Shown: positions 33,700 through 43,233, numbered from the stretch's first letter. The stretch: 64,000 nt of DNA from Hyunsoonleella aquatilis (GCF_014270105.1 NZ_JACNMF010000002.1:682001-746000); one strand, 5' to 3'. Notes: generated from the letters alone by a model not told the origin. A program made the numbers and translations.

Positions 33700-34560
33700 T
33701 TAATTATTCAACGCTTCCGCACCACCAACAATTTCTAAAATTTCGTTGGTAATGGCCGCTTGACGGGCCTTATTGTAAGTTAATTTCAACTGATCTCTTA
33801 ACTCAGTAGCATTATCCGTTGCTTTATGCATGGCTGTCATACGTGCACCGTGCTCTGAGGCAAAAGAATCTCTAATGCCTTTATACAATTGTGTTTTTAA
33901 AGATTTTGGAATCAATTGCTCAACGATTTCAACTTTTGATGGCTCAAAAATATAATCAGCGTTGGCATTTGCTTCACCTTCAACGGGAACAATCGGTAAA
34001 AACTGTTCTGTCATCACGATTTGAGTCGCCGCATTTTTGAATTTGTTGTACACGATTTCAATCTTATCAAAATCGCCAACAACAAATTTATCCATAAGTT
34101 CTTGTGCAATGGCAGCAACATTTTCAAACGTTAAATCATCAAAAACCGCACTATGGTTTGCAACGACCTTTTTTGATTTTTTAAACGCATCATTCGCCTT
34201 TTTACCTATGGCCACATAAGACACTTCCTGATTTGCATAGGTTTCAGAAGTTAATCTATTTACTTCTTTAATGATGTTTGAGTTAAACGCACCTGCCAAA
34301 CCTCTGTTAGATGTGATAGCGACAATAAGTACTTTATTAACTTCACGTTGGGTTGAAAACTTACTTCCAGAATCAGCATCCAAAGTCGCGCTTAAACTTT
34401 GTAAAAGTTCGGTCAACTTATCCGCATAAGGGCGCATTGCCGTAATAGCATCTTGTGCCTTCTTTAACTTTGCAGCCGATACCATTTTCATGGCACTGGT
34501 AATCTGCATCGTTGAAGATACCGATGATATTCTGTTACGTATTTCTTTAAGGTTCGCCAT
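33700..34560 (-). CDS. atpG: ATP synthase F1 gamma subunit
   Basis: The central rotor shaft of F1. MANLKEIRNRISSVSSTMQITSAMKMVSAAKLKKAQDAI at the N-terminus and AMHKATDNATELRDQLKLTYNKARQAAITNEILEIVGGA at the C-terminus are the conserved coiled-coil ends. At 286 aa it is normal. It is the last gene of the operon, followed by a palindrome and a strong terminator. The space to atpA upstream (90 nt) holds a repeat and an AT-rich hairpin. Confidence 0.97.
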   Translation of the reverse strand: MANLKEIRNRISSVSSTMQITSAMKMVSAAKLKKAQDAITAMRPYADKLTELLQSLSATLDADSGSKFSTQREVNKVLIVAITSNRGLAGAFNSNIIKEVNRLTSETYANQEVSYVAIGKKANDAFKKSKKVVANHSAVFDDLTFENVAAIAQELMDKFVVGDFDKIEIVYNKFKNAATQIVMTEQFLPIVPVEGEANANADYIFEPSKVEIVEQLIPKSLKTQLYKGIRDSFASEHGARMTAMHKATDNATELRDQLKLTYNKARQAAITNEILEIVGGAEALNN

Positions 34561-34592
34561 TCTTTTGTATTATTCGAATGTTATTTTATAAA

Positions 34593-34619
34593 GACTCTTC
34601 GACTGCGCTCAGAGTGACA
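34593..34619. repeat. Dispersed repeat (CTTCGACTGCGCTCAG type) inside the atp operon
   Basis: The string ACTCTTCGACTGCGCTCAGAGT, then GACA, is an imperfect palindrome of a type I have seen scattered between genes in many bacterial genomes. It sits between atpA and atpG, within one operon. Confidence 0.55.
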
Positions 34620-34629
34620 ATTAAAAATT

Positions 34630-34646
34630 AGAGTTTTAAAAACTCT
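34630..34646 (-). other. AT-rich hairpin after atpA
   Basis: Stem AGAGTTTT / AAAACTCT with a 1-nt loop, 5 nt after the atpA stop. It may lower readthrough or stabilise the upstream mRNA. Confidence 0.5.
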
Positions 34647-34650
34647 GAAC

Positions 34651-36228
34651 TTATTTATACCTTCCTGATAAATCCTTAGCAACAGCTGTTAATGTATCTG
34701 TAGCCTCATCAGTTAATTTTCCAGCTTTTAGGGTATCCAAAACACCTCTATGTTTAGCGTTTAGGAACTCAATAAAATCTCTTTCAAATTCTTTTACTTT
34801 TTCTACCGGTACATCTCTCAACAAGTTTTTAGAACCGGCATAGATAATTGCAATTTGGTCTTCAACAGTAAAAGGATCGTTTTGTGCTTGCTTTAAGATT
34901 TCAACGTTACGCTTACCTTTTTCAATTACATTTAAAGTAACGGCATCCAAATCAGAACCAAACTTCGCAAACGCTTCCAATTCACGGAACTGCGCTTGGT
35001 CTAATTTTAATGTACCTGATACTTTCTTCATCGATTTCACCTGAGCGTTACCACCCACACGAGATACCGAAATACCCACGTTAATTGCTGGACGTACACC
35101 AGAGTTAAACAAATCACCGTCCAAGAATATCTGTCCGTCAGTAATCGAAATTACGTTTGTTGGGATATATGCCGATACGTCACCTGCTTGTGTTTCAATG
35201 ATTGGCAAGGCCGTTAATGAACCACCACCTTTCACTAAAGGTTTCAATGAATCTGGTAAATCGTTCATGTCCTTAGCGATACTATCATCGTTAATCACCT
35301 TAGCTGAACGCTCTAATAAACGAGAGTGTAAGTAGAAAACGTCTCCAGGATATGCTTCACGTCCCGGGGGTCTTCTTAATAACAAAGATACCTCACGGTA
35401 TGCAACTGCTTGCTTAGACAAATCATCATAAATAATTAATGCTGGACGACCAGTATCTCTGAAATACTCACCGATTGCAGCTCCTGCCATTGGTGCATAT
35501 ACCTGCATTGGTGCAGGATCTGATGCGTTTGCCGCAACTATAGTTGTATAAGCTAAAGCACCTCTATCTTCTAAAGTTTTAGCGATGTTTGCCACAGTAG
35601 ATGCTTTTTGACCTACGGCAACATATATACAATATACAGGCTCACCTGCATCGTAAAATTCTTTTTGATTTAAGATGGTATCAATACAAACTGTTGTTTT
35701 ACCAGTTTGACGGTCGCCAATTACCAACTCACGTTGACCACGACCAACAGGAATCATCGCATCGATAGACTTGATACCCGTTTGTAATGGCTCAGTTACC
35801 GGTTCACGGAAAATTACCCCAGGTGCTTTACGCTCTAAAGGCATTTCGTACGTTTTACCAGAAATTGGACCTTTACCGTCGATTGGGTTACCTAATGTAT
35901 CAACAACACGACCAACAATACCTTCACCAACATTGATAGAAGCAATACGTCCTGTACGCTTTACAGTTGAGCCTTCACTAACTCCTACCGAAGCACCCAA
36001 AAGTACGATACCAACGTTGTCTTCCTCAAGGTTAAGTACAATACCTTCCAGGCCACCATCGAATTCTACCAACTCACCATATTGTGCGTTAGACAATCCG
36101 TATGCACGTACAATACCATCTCCAACGGTAAGCACTGTTCCTACTTCATTTAACGAAGCTGAGGCTTCAAAACCTTTAAGTTGTTTTTTTAAGATTGCTG
36201 ATACTTCAGCTGGTTTTACTTCTGCCAT
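34651..36228 (-). CDS. atpA: ATP synthase F1 alpha subunit
   Basis: The non-catalytic nucleotide-binding subunit of the F1 hexamer. The P-loop [26 protein letters not shown] and the [33 protein letters not shown]-type segment (here [11 protein letters not shown]) are conserved. At 525 aa it is full length with the usual N-terminal AILKKQL segment. It follows atpH by 6 nt. The partner beta subunit gene (atpD) is not in this operon. Confidence 0.98.
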   Translation of the reverse strand: MAEVKPAEVSAILKKQLKGFEASASLNEVGTVLTVGDGIVRAYGLSNAQYGELVEFDGGLEGIVLNLEEDNVGIVLLGASVGVSEGSTVKRTGRIASINVGEGIVGRVVDTLGNPIDGKGPISGKTYEMPLERKAPGVIFREPVTEPLQTGIKSIDAMIPVGRGQRELVIGDRQTGKTTVCIDTILNQKEFYDAGEPVYCIYVAVGQKASTVANIAKTLEDRGALAYTTIVAANASDPAPMQVYAPMAGAAIGEYFRDTGRPALIIYDDLSKQAVAYREVSLLLRRPPGREAYPGDVFYLHSRLLERSAKVINDDSIAKDMNDLPDSLKPLVKGGGSLTALPIIETQAGDVSAYIPTNVISITDGQIFLDGDLFNSGVRPAINVGISVSRVGGNAQVKSMKKVSGTLKLDQAQFRELEAFAKFGSDLDAVTLNVIEKGKRNVEILKQAQNDPFTVEDQIAIIYAGSKNLLRDVPVEKVKEFERDFIEFLNAKHRGVLDTLKAGKLTDEATDTLTAVAKDLSGRYK

Positions 36229-36234
36229 CTTATT

Positions 36235-36771
36235 TTAATTTAATGTAAATTCTCTTTTTAGTTTGTTTAGGTTGTTAGAGATACTTGCATCGTACTGCTT
36301 GTCTCCAACTCTTAAGATGAAACCTCCAATGATGCTTTCATCTACTATATTTTCTAACTCAACTTTTTTATTGGTTAACTCCTTTACCTTAGCCAAAACC
36401 TTTGATTCCAAAGCTGCCGTTAATGGCACTGCTGTAGTTACTTGAGCAGTCTCCTTCCCATTATGCGCATCAAATAAAGTGCTATAGTTTACAGCAACGT
36501 CATTTAAAATATCAATACGTTTATTGGAAATCAATACGTCAAATAAACCAGTAGTAATGCTATTTAATTTTGGGAAAATAGCGAGTAATGCCGTTTTCTT
36601 GGTGTCAGATTTAACTACGGCGTTGTTTAGCATACTGCTCAACTCATCGCTTTTGGCAATAGTACTGGCAATAGCTTTCATGTCTTTGTCAACCGCTTCA
36701 GCCCTTTTTTCTGAAAGGGCTAAACTCAAAACTGCTTTTGCGTAACGTATAGCTGCTCTTGTTCCTGCCAT
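36235..36771 (-). CDS. atpH: ATP synthase F1 delta subunit
   Basis: Stator protein joining the b subunits to the alpha subunits. It has the OSCP/delta pattern: AIRYAKAVLSLALSEKRAEAV at the N-terminus and VTTAVPLTAALESKVLAKVKELTNKKVELENIVDESIIGGFILRVGDKQYDASISNNLNKLK at the C-terminus. At 178 aa it is normal. It lies 7 nt after atpF and 6 nt before atpA. Confidence 0.95.
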   Translation of the reverse strand: MAGTRAAIRYAKAVLSLALSEKRAEAVDKDMKAIASTIAKSDELSSMLNNAVVKSDTKKTALLAIFPKLNSITTGLFDVLISNKRIDILNDVAVNYSTLFDAHNGKETAQVTTAVPLTAALESKVLAKVKELTNKKVELENIVDESIIGGFILRVGDKQYDASISNNLNKLKREFTLN

Positions 36772-36778
36772 AATTCTA

Positions 36779-37279
36779 TTAGTTTAAAGTAGCATCGTCC
36801 AACATAGACTCTACTAACTTTTCTTGCTTACCTTTATTTGATAATTCTCCACGAACCACCTTTTCAGCAATATCAATAGATAAATTAGCTACTTGCGATT
36901 TTAAATCGGCAATAGCTGCTTTCTTTTCACTTTCTATGCTTGCCTGTGCTTGAGTGATTAACTTCGCTGCTTCAGCTTGTGCCTCACCTTTAGCATCCTC
37001 AATCATTTTATTTTTGATATCCCTTGCTTCTTTCAACATGGTTTCACGTTCAGCTCTGGCCTCCTTTAACAACTTTTGGTTATCAGCCTGAAGGTTTTGC
37101 ATTTCCAACTTTGCTTTTTCAGCAGCATCCAAAGCGTCTTTAATACCTTCTTCTCTACTGTTAACTGAATCCAATATTGGTTTCCAAGCAAATTTCTTCA
37201 ATAGAAAAACTAAAGCAATAAACAAAACTGCTTGCCAAACAAATAACCCTAATGAAAAGTCTTCAAATAATTTTCCCAT
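36779..37279 (-). CDS. atpF: ATP synthase F0 b subunit
   Basis: One N-terminal TM helix (FVWQAVLFIALVFLLKKF, residues about 14-31) is followed by the highly charged peripheral-stalk coiled coil (EGIKDALDAAEKAKLEMQNLQADNQKLLKEARAERETML...). At 166 aa it matches bacterial b subunits. It is the gene after the atpE hairpin (37320-37348), where lower output than subunit c is expected. Confidence 0.96.
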   Translation of the reverse strand: MGKLFEDFSLGLFVWQAVLFIALVFLLKKFAWKPILDSVNSREEGIKDALDAAEKAKLEMQNLQADNQKLLKEARAERETMLKEARDIKNKMIEDAKGEAQAEAAKLITQAQASIESEKKAAIADLKSQVANLSIDIAEKVVRGELSNKGKQEKLVESMLDDATLN

Positions 37280-37319
37280 AATAATCTATATTATAAAATA
37301 CCTGATGTTTAATTAAAAG

Positions 37320-37348
37320 AACAGCTATAACCAACCGTTATAGCTGTT
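37320..37348 (-). other. Strong hairpin between atpE and atpF
   Basis: Perfect 12-bp stem (AACAGCTATAAC / GTTATAGCTGTT) with a 5-nt loop, starting 12 nt after the atpE stop. On the minus strand it is followed by CTTTTAATTAA, a weak T-run. It could partly terminate or protect the atpE 3' end, helping to give many c subunits per b dimer. Confidence 0.65.
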
Positions 37349-37360
37349 TCTTTGTTTGTT

Positions 37361-37570
<210 letters not shown>

Positions 37571-37602
37571 TTAAACATTCAAAAAATTAAAAAACACCTG
37601 TA

Positions 37603-38685
37603 TTAGTGGTGCTCATCGTGTTCCTCCACGGCCATACCAAAGTAAAGCGCTGAAAGTACCGTAAAAATATATGCTTGTAAAGCTGCAACTAACAGCTCTA
37701 GAATAGCTAAAACAAATGCCAACAGGAATGACAATGAACTACCAATCCAATTTTGGAACAAGAATATCATTCCAATAATACTCATCAATACGACGTGACC
37801 CGCAGTAATATTCGCGTACAAACGAATCATTAAAGCGAAAGGTTTGATGAATGTTCCTAACAATTCAATAGGAGCCAAAACGATTTTCATCGGCCATGGC
37901 ACTCCTGGCATCCAAAATATGTGCTTCCAATAGTTGGCGTTTCCTGAAAAGGTGGTGATAAAATATGTAATCAACGCCAAACATAAGGTTACCGCAATAT
38001 TGTTTGTGACGTTCATCCCTATTGGCGTCAAACCAAATAGGTTGATAATCCACACAAAGAAAAATACGGTCAATAAATAACTCATGTAACGCTTATAATG
38101 CTTTTCACCAATGTTCGGAATGGCAATTTCATCCCGCACATACAATACAATCGGCTCTAAAAAACGACCCAATCCCTTTGGCATGCCATTGTTTTTTGCA
38201 TAGGCCTTCGCCATTCTGCTGAACATAAAGAACATCAATGCAAACACCATCATAATCATCAACACATTTTTAGTCAATGAAAAATCCAATGGCTTTTCGT
38301 TTAAGGCATGATGATGATCGTCCTCAATGATTTCGCCATTGGGGCCATCTACCTTGTATATTTTACTGTGGTGCAATTTGTAATAGCTTCCATCCACTTC
38401 GGCCACGGTTTCGCCATGGTGGAATTTTGAAGATGAAAAGACTTTTAAACCGTCATCCCATAAAATTACTGGAAGCGGGAAGCCTACGTGCTTTTCCTCA
38501 CCAGAATCAGCCGTGTATGAAAAGAGGTTAAAATCGTAGGAGTCTTTTAAGTGATGCTGAATGTATTCTTTAACATATTCCTCGGTATCTTTTCCTTCGG
38601 AATGCCCTTTGTCTTTTCCATAAGAAACAAAGGTTAACAAAAACAGTAAAAATGTAATTGGCTTTAAAGCTAGTTTTTTTCGCAT
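37603..38685 (-). CDS. atpB: ATP synthase F0 a subunit with long N-terminal extension
   Basis: The stator subunit forming the proton half-channels. The conserved essential Arg is in FALMIRLYANITAGH. The core starts near residue 140. Before it lie a signal-peptide-like start (MRKKLALKPITFLLFLLTFVSYGKD) and a charged, His-rich periplasmic segment (residues about 25-140, with EDDHHHAL). Such extensions are typical for Bacteroidota AtpB and make it 360 aa instead of about 270. It is upstream of atpE with a 50-nt gap. Confidence 0.95.
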   Translation of the reverse strand: MRKKLALKPITFLLFLLTFVSYGKDKGHSEGKDTEEYVKEYIQHHLKDSYDFNLFSYTADSGEEKHVGFPLPVILWDDGLKVFSSSKFHHGETVAEVDGSYYKLHHSKIYKVDGPNGEIIEDDHHHALNEKPLDFSLTKNVLMIMMVFALMFFMFSRMAKAYAKNNGMPKGLGRFLEPIVLYVRDEIAIPNIGEKHYKRYMSYLLTVFFFVWIINLFGLTPIGMNVTNNIAVTLCLALITYFITTFSGNANYWKHIFWMPGVPWPMKIVLAPIELLGTFIKPFALMIRLYANITAGHVVLMSIIGMIFLFQNWIGSSLSFLLAFVLAILELLVAALQAYIFTVLSALYFGMAVEEHDEHH

Positions 38686-38789
38686 ATCACTCTAAATAAT
38701 AGTGGCTTAAAAATCGGTGCAAAGGTATGTTTTTATCTCAAAAACAAAAACAATTTTTCTTTTTATTTGAGGATATGTTTGTTTATTGA

Positions 38790-39191
38790 TTACGAGGAGG
38801 TTTCATCGAGTTTGTTAAGCCATTTGCTTAGGCTTACCGTTTCTAAAATTAATCCGACTAAATATGGAACGAAAAAAGAGGCGAACTCCAGCTTGGTGAT
38901 AACCCCGTCTGCCTTGAACCTTGGATGGAATACAATAAAAAATACGGCGAATTTGATGATGCTCCCGGCCAAAAATAGAAAACCGAGTTGTCCTTTATAT
39001 TTATAACGCAATAAATAAAGGATGCCAAAAACCTTTAAAACAAGAATAAGGTTGATGACATACGACAGCACAATATGATCTTCAAAAAGGTGACAGTTTA
39101 AGGCGCAAAGCACCCCCAAGTGTAAAAAAAAGGCAAGTAACAATGCGCCACTTGCTTTCAATGCGAAATTGATGAAAGGGTTACTCATCAT
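38790..39191 (-). CDS. Small membrane protein of the atp operon (DUF6168-like)
   Basis: A 133-aa protein with four predicted TM helices (FALKASGALLLAFFLHLGVL; LSYVINLILVLKVFGILYLL; LGFLFLAGSIIKFAVFFIVF; FFVPYLVGLILETVSL). It sits between the atpI-like gene and atpB, the position of assembly factors in other atp operons. Family placement as DUF6168 is from memory. It overlaps the atpI-like gene by 11 nt and a second ATG three nt downstream is also possible. Confidence 0.8.
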   Translation of the reverse strand: MMSNPFINFALKASGALLLAFFLHLGVLCALNCHLFEDHIVLSYVINLILVLKVFGILYLLRYKYKGQLGFLFLAGSIIKFAVFFIVFHPRFKADGVITKLEFASFFVPYLVGLILETVSLSKWLNKLDETSS

Positions 39192-39417
39192 TATTGATTC
39201 GATTGACTTGTTTTAAAACGGCATAAAGGGATACAGCCACGCCAAGAAGGGTCATGATGATAATATAAAGTTTATCGCCATTATTGAATTTGCCATCCAA
39301 CCATTTGCCTAAAAGGACAAAAAGATAAATGGTTACTCCCATTTGAATGGCAATCCCCGAAAGAATGGCAACATTTTTAAGCGGTCTTTTCGGTTTGTTG
39401 TTTTTTGGCTGGCTCAC
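39181..39417 (-). CDS. AtpI/AtpZ-type ATP synthase assembly protein
   Basis: A 78-aa protein with a basic N-terminus (KPKRPLKN) and two TM helices (VAILSGIAIQMGVTIYLFVLLGKWL; LYIIIMTLLGVAVSLYAVLKQV), the AtpZ/AtpI pattern involved in c-ring assembly or Mg2+ supply. The start is GTG at 39417; no ATG precedes the first helix. This gives a 41-nt overlap with the end of the bactofilin gene in another frame, suggesting translational coupling. Confidence 0.85.
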   Translation of the reverse strand: MSQPKNNKPKRPLKNVAILSGIAIQMGVTIYLFVLLGKWLDGKFNNGDKLYIIIMTLLGVAVSLYAVLKQVNRINNDE

Positions 39418-39799
39418 CTCCGTTGGTCATTGGTTTTACGGTGCCTTTCATCACACAGGTCACATTAAAAGTAGCTCCTGGCTCCACTGCAAGCTTACCA
39501 ACAGTAACCTCGCCTTCAATAAAAGCCGAAGATTTTAAGGTCAATGTTCCTGACAACGATAGCTTCCCAGAAAATTTACCTTCAAAATGGGCGTCAGTGC
39601 CTTGGAGGGTACCTTTGATATAACCTTCTTTTCCAACTACAAGTTTACCTGTAGTTTTGATATTGCCTTCAATGGTACCATCCACTCTAAAATCGCCTTC
39701 ACTGTTGAAGTCTCCAACAATTTTAGTGCCTTGGGCTATAATGTTTTGGTTTGATGTTGATTCGGTCATGTGCTTATCTTTTTTGTTTTCAGAGAACAT
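39377..39799 (-). CDS. Bactofilin (polymer-forming cytoskeletal protein)
   Basis: A 140-aa protein whose centre is a right-handed beta-helix of short repeats (VDGTIEGNIKTTGKLVVGKEGYIKGTLQGTDAHFEGKFSGKLSLSGTLTLK). Disordered N- and C-terminal tails flank it, as in bactofilins that self-assemble into membrane-associated filaments affecting cell shape or polarity. It lies 13 nt after sprE and overlaps the atpI-like gene. Confidence 0.92.
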   Translation of the reverse strand: MFSENKKDKHMTESTSNQNIIAQGTKIVGDFNSEGDFRVDGTIEGNIKTTGKLVVGKEGYIKGTLQGTDAHFEGKFSGKLSLSGTLTLKSSAFIEGEVTVGKLAVEPGATFNVTCVMKGTVKPMTNGGEPAKKQQTEKTA

Positions 39800-39811
39800 A
39801 ACATCTTGTTT

Positions 39812-42385
39812 TTAATTGGTGTTCAAGTTTAAGTAGGTGTCCAAATTCTTATGAATTTGTAGAATTTGGTAGTTTGTAGATGAAACTACAAAGTAGGGCT
39901 CTTTAATTTTCTTTTGATCTTTGTCCAATAATATTTGGTGAAAGGTCTTTGCCACACCGGCCGTTCTTAGTCCGTGGGCCACTACAAAGGTAGTATTTGT
40001 ATCGTAAACATCAACGGAAGAGTCTAATTTATAATATCTTACGTTTTTTAAAACCGTATCCAAAACGGTTTTAAACTTCTCAATTTTTTCAGGTTTATCC
40101 CTTTTGAATTTAAACACCACCTTGAAATTATCGGCAATGCTGTCGTTCACAAATTCCTTGCTTTCTATCTTAGGAATCATTTCGTCCACCAAACGTTGTG
40201 CGCCCTGACCCTCTGGTGTATTGGCATAGGTTACTGCAATATAATTCAACGCTTTTTTATAGGCATCAAAACCGTACAAGCGTCCCGTAGCCGTGGCTTT
40301 CAGTAGCTCAAATTTTGGCACTACCGGCTCACCATCAAAAGTTTTAATATGCTCCTCACATTTATCAATTACCATTTGATAATCCTGTTTCTGATGGACG
40401 GCATAAAGATTTTCATAAAGCACGATAGGGCTGTTTTCATCTTTATCAGATACATCTTCGGGGTTGTTCAAAATGGCTGCATATCGGCTATCTGGATATT
40501 TTGAAATGATATCCTCCTTGGCAATTGAAGCTTCGTCATTTTGGCCCAAAAACTCATAGATTTTGTACAAATTATATTTTGAGGGCAATATCAAACGTTC
40601 TTCGGGATTGCTTTCCAATAATTCCTGAAATTTATCCTTTGCCAAATTATACTCCTTAAACTTTTCTTTGTAAATCAGGCCCAGTTGGTAATAGGCGTAA
40701 TTGCGTTCTTTTGAAATACTATCGATTTCTTTTTCTTCTGACGGAATTTTGGAGATATAAAACTGGGGGTCAAAACGTTCTTCTTCCGAGGCACTTGCAA
40801 CAATATCAGTTCCAGAAATTCCTCCGGTCGAACCACTGGAAATTCCTTTATTGGCCCATCGCCAATTATCTTCTAAAGTTCTATCGCCCCAAACTTTTCT
40901 AAATTCATTTTTACCGTAAGCCACTGTGGTGGGGTTGTAAAAATAAAAGGTGTTGGCCTGTCCTTGATTTGCAAGTGCGGCCCGCTGACCAATATTGGCC
41001 CTCGATAATTGATTGTTTACAGTGGCCAATCCTGAACTGTTGCGTTCCAGGGCCTCCTGCTTCTCCTTTTCTTCTTCAGCCTCTTCTTTAAGTTTATCCA
41101 CCAAACCTTGGAAATAATCCAATTTTTCAGCATCGGAAAGATTGACAAGTCTCAAAATACTATCATCCACTTTGGCGATGCCTTCATAATAAATCACATC
41201 CTCCAAATTGTCTCGCTTGCGTTTGATAACGCGATATGGTTTGGAATTGAGTTTTAGGTTGCCCAAAGTACTATCATAATAAGCTCCAGCATCGGCATAC
41301 AACCTCTTGTCAAAATTCATATCCCCTAAAATCTCGTAGTTCTTGGATTTCAAAATCTTATCAGGTGTATTGGTGCGCAAGGATTTATTGAAATAACTGA
41401 CCGCCAGAGAATCTGAACCGTTCGTTAAATGATGTGAACCAATACGGTGATAAATCTTATCCAAAAACGGCCTGTTTTCTCGGTTTTCCTCCAATTCGTC
41501 CAGCAACTCTATTAATGCCAATTTATCCCCATTCTCGTAATCAAAGTTTTTGATTTTCTCTAAATGAGCGGTAATCATATAGATTCTTGGGGTTTTCCTG
41601 TTTAGCTCAATCACCTTATCAAAAGCGATATTGGCGCTGTCTTTGTAACCCAATTGATTATACAATTGCCCTTGAATAAATCGGTAACGCCCACGCTCAT
41701 CATTACTTTTTGTAGCGTTGGACGCTATTTCAAGCATAGTGATGGCCGTGTCAACCACCTTAGTATTCAAATAGGCCTGGGCCAACATTGAGGTAGCATC
41801 GGCCAAATCCTGACCTTCCAAATCTTCCTGACGCAACAGGCGTTTAAGATTTTTAATAGCCAACTCACTATTATCCAAACGAATGTTGGTCTTTTCGCGC
41901 CATACCTTGGCCTGATTGATTTTATCACTCGCTGGGTATTTATACAAAATGTAGTTGAAAGCCTGCAAGGCCGGCACAAAACGCTGGTCAAAATACCGGG
42001 CTTTACCCAAAAGCAAATAGGCCTCATCCATTTGAGGATTATACTCTTTGCCCTCAACATTGATGCTGTGTTTCTGAATGGCTTTGGCCGCCTTTTCCTC
42101 AGCCCTAGTGAAGTTTTCATTTTTGGACTGCCCCGGCAAAATAATTTCCTCCGAAATCTGCATCCGCTCAATAGGCAGCACCTCCCAATAATTGTCCTGA
42201 TAGCCATCGTTAAGGCTTGTGGTGCCCAGCTCCAATGCGTTATGGCCGTTGTACAGCGCGTTGTATTCCGCAGTAACGGCATGGTAATTTCTACTTAAAA
42301 ATGTGCTTTTTTTACGGGAACACCCCGTAATGGCAAGACTGGCAAGAATTACAAATAGTATAGGTTTCGTATATGGCTTCAACAC
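39812..42385 (-). CDS. sprE: Gliding motility / type IX secretion lipoprotein SprE (PorW)
   Basis: An 857-aa TPR lipoprotein with lipobox SLAITGC. The N-terminus SRKKSTFLSRNYHAVTAEYNALYNGHNALELG and the repeated TPR units (residues about 100-400 and 560-760) match SprE/PorW, required for type IX secretion and gliding. A low-complexity KEEAEEEKEKQEALER stretch separates the two halves. The bactofilin-atp order downstream fits the flavobacterial arrangement as I recall it. gldH elsewhere in the window supports a gliding/T9SS organism. Confidence 0.88.
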   Translation of the reverse strand: MLKPYTKPILFVILASLAITGCSRKKSTFLSRNYHAVTAEYNALYNGHNALELGTTSLNDGYQDNYWEVLPIERMQISEEIILPGQSKNENFTRAEEKAAKAIQKHSINVEGKEYNPQMDEAYLLLGKARYFDQRFVPALQAFNYILYKYPASDKINQAKVWREKTNIRLDNSELAIKNLKRLLRQEDLEGQDLADATSMLAQAYLNTKVVDTAITMLEIASNATKSNDERGRYRFIQGQLYNQLGYKDSANIAFDKVIELNRKTPRIYMITAHLEKIKNFDYENGDKLALIELLDELEENRENRPFLDKIYHRIGSHHLTNGSDSLAVSYFNKSLRTNTPDKILKSKNYEILGDMNFDKRLYADAGAYYDSTLGNLKLNSKPYRVIKRKRDNLEDVIYYEGIAKVDDSILRLVNLSDAEKLDYFQGLVDKLKEEAEEEKEKQEALERNSSGLATVNNQLSRANIGQRAALANQGQANTFYFYNPTTVAYGKNEFRKVWGDRTLEDNWRWANKGISSGSTGGISGTDIVASASEEERFDPQFYISKIPSEEKEIDSISKERNYAYYQLGLIYKEKFKEYNLAKDKFQELLESNPEERLILPSKYNLYKIYEFLGQNDEASIAKEDIISKYPDSRYAAILNNPEDVSDKDENSPIVLYENLYAVHQKQDYQMVIDKCEEHIKTFDGEPVVPKFELLKATATGRLYGFDAYKKALNYIAVTYANTPEGQGAQRLVDEMIPKIESKEFVNDSIADNFKVVFKFKRDKPEKIEKFKTVLDTVLKNVRYYKLDSSVDVYDTNTTFVVAHGLRTAGVAKTFHQILLDKDQKKIKEPYFVVSSTNYQILQIHKNLDTYLNLNTN

Positions 42386-42494
42386 CGTTTTGTTTGGTTT
42401 ATAGATAACTACAAAGTCTTATATATATTATGCAAGTGGGTAAAAATAAGCATCTTTTTTGATTATGCTAAGAAGTAAAAGGATTTTTGATTTG

Positions 42495-42663
42495 ATTTGG
42501 GCGTTACCCTCGATGACATATTCGTTGTTTGAAGAAACCAGCGTCCTCGGGTCGGGCCTGCCTGCCGGCAGGCAGGCTTTCACTACTCAATCCCTCTCCC
42601 GATAGCTATCGGGATCGGGGATTTCAAACAGGCCGTTCAATCCCTAACGCGGTACTATCCGCC
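42495..42663 (+). repeat. Dispersed intergenic repeat, copy 2 of 2
   Basis: It begins ATTTGGGCGTTACC and ends CAATCCCTAACGC, then ACTATCCGCC, like the copy at 15243-15346. Its centre holds two further palindromes: CCTGCCTGCCGGCAGGCAGG and CCCGATAGCTATCGGG. There is no ORF of substance. It fills most of the gap between sprE and the next gene. Confidence 0.7.
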
Positions 42664-42675
42664 AATTACAAAATG

Positions 42676-43185
42676 TTATGTCGTCTTTTCTATTTTTTCC
42701 GCAATCATTTTTTTTAACCCATCTTTTAAATCCTCATAAACAATTCCATTTTTAGGATTATTCGATTGATAGATTATAAAATCTGATTTAACATTTCGAC
42801 TTTTGTTTTTAAATATTACTTCAAACTTTTCATTATCCACTTTATATTCAAAAAGATGAACATAGAATGATGACTCATAGTTCGGTTTAATCTTTTCACT
42901 GTATTTAAGATTTCCACGAATTATTGTTCCATTCGAAAGAATTTTAATAATTCGTTGCTTTTTAAATTTCCATTGTATTAATGTTCCAATAAATACTATT
43001 TGAAATACAATTGCAATTCCCTTCCAAAAGAAACCCTCAGTAATCAGAAACTTAGGCTCAGAGCTGAATAAATCATAATCAATTATTAAAAAAATAAGTC
43101 CGACTATTATAATTAAATAGTTACTTCTATTGAGAATTTTTGAAATTTGAGTTTTGTCAGATAATTGGATTTTTCCTGTCTCCAA
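42676..43185 (-). CDS. Hypothetical membrane protein, 169 aa
   Basis: Two TM helices (residues about 23-40 and 50-70) are followed by a cytoplasmic or periplasmic beta-rich domain (residues about 80-150, TIIRGNLKYSEKIKPNYESSFYVHLFEYKVDNEKFEVIFKNKS) reminiscent of DUF3592-type proteins. Composition is more AT- and Lys/Ile-rich than the surrounding genes, and a dispersed repeat lies immediately 3' of it, so recent acquisition is possible. No function is assigned. Confidence 0.65.
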   Translation of the reverse strand: METGKIQLSDKTQISKILNRSNYLIIIVGLIFLIIDYDLFSSEPKFLITEGFFWKGIAIVFQIVFIGTLIQWKFKKQRIIKILSNGTIIRGNLKYSEKIKPNYESSFYVHLFEYKVDNEKFEVIFKNKSRNVKSDFIIYQSNNPKNGIVYEDLKDGLKKMIAEKIEKTT

Positions 43186-43233
43186 TATTTCGTATTTAGT
43201 AGTTTTTATAGTTTGCTAACATAAGAAATTAAA

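Noticed and set aside
35771-36238. 155-codon plus-strand ORF opposite atpA
   Set aside because: Long only because of the conserved codon pattern of atpA on the other strand; the product is Ser/Thr/Pro-rich with no recognisable domain.
41767-42282. 171-codon ORF on the same strand as sprE in another frame
   Set aside because: Entirely contained in sprE, which has clear lipoprotein and TPR features; the alternative frame is Arg/Cys/Trp-rich, typical of out-of-frame translation.
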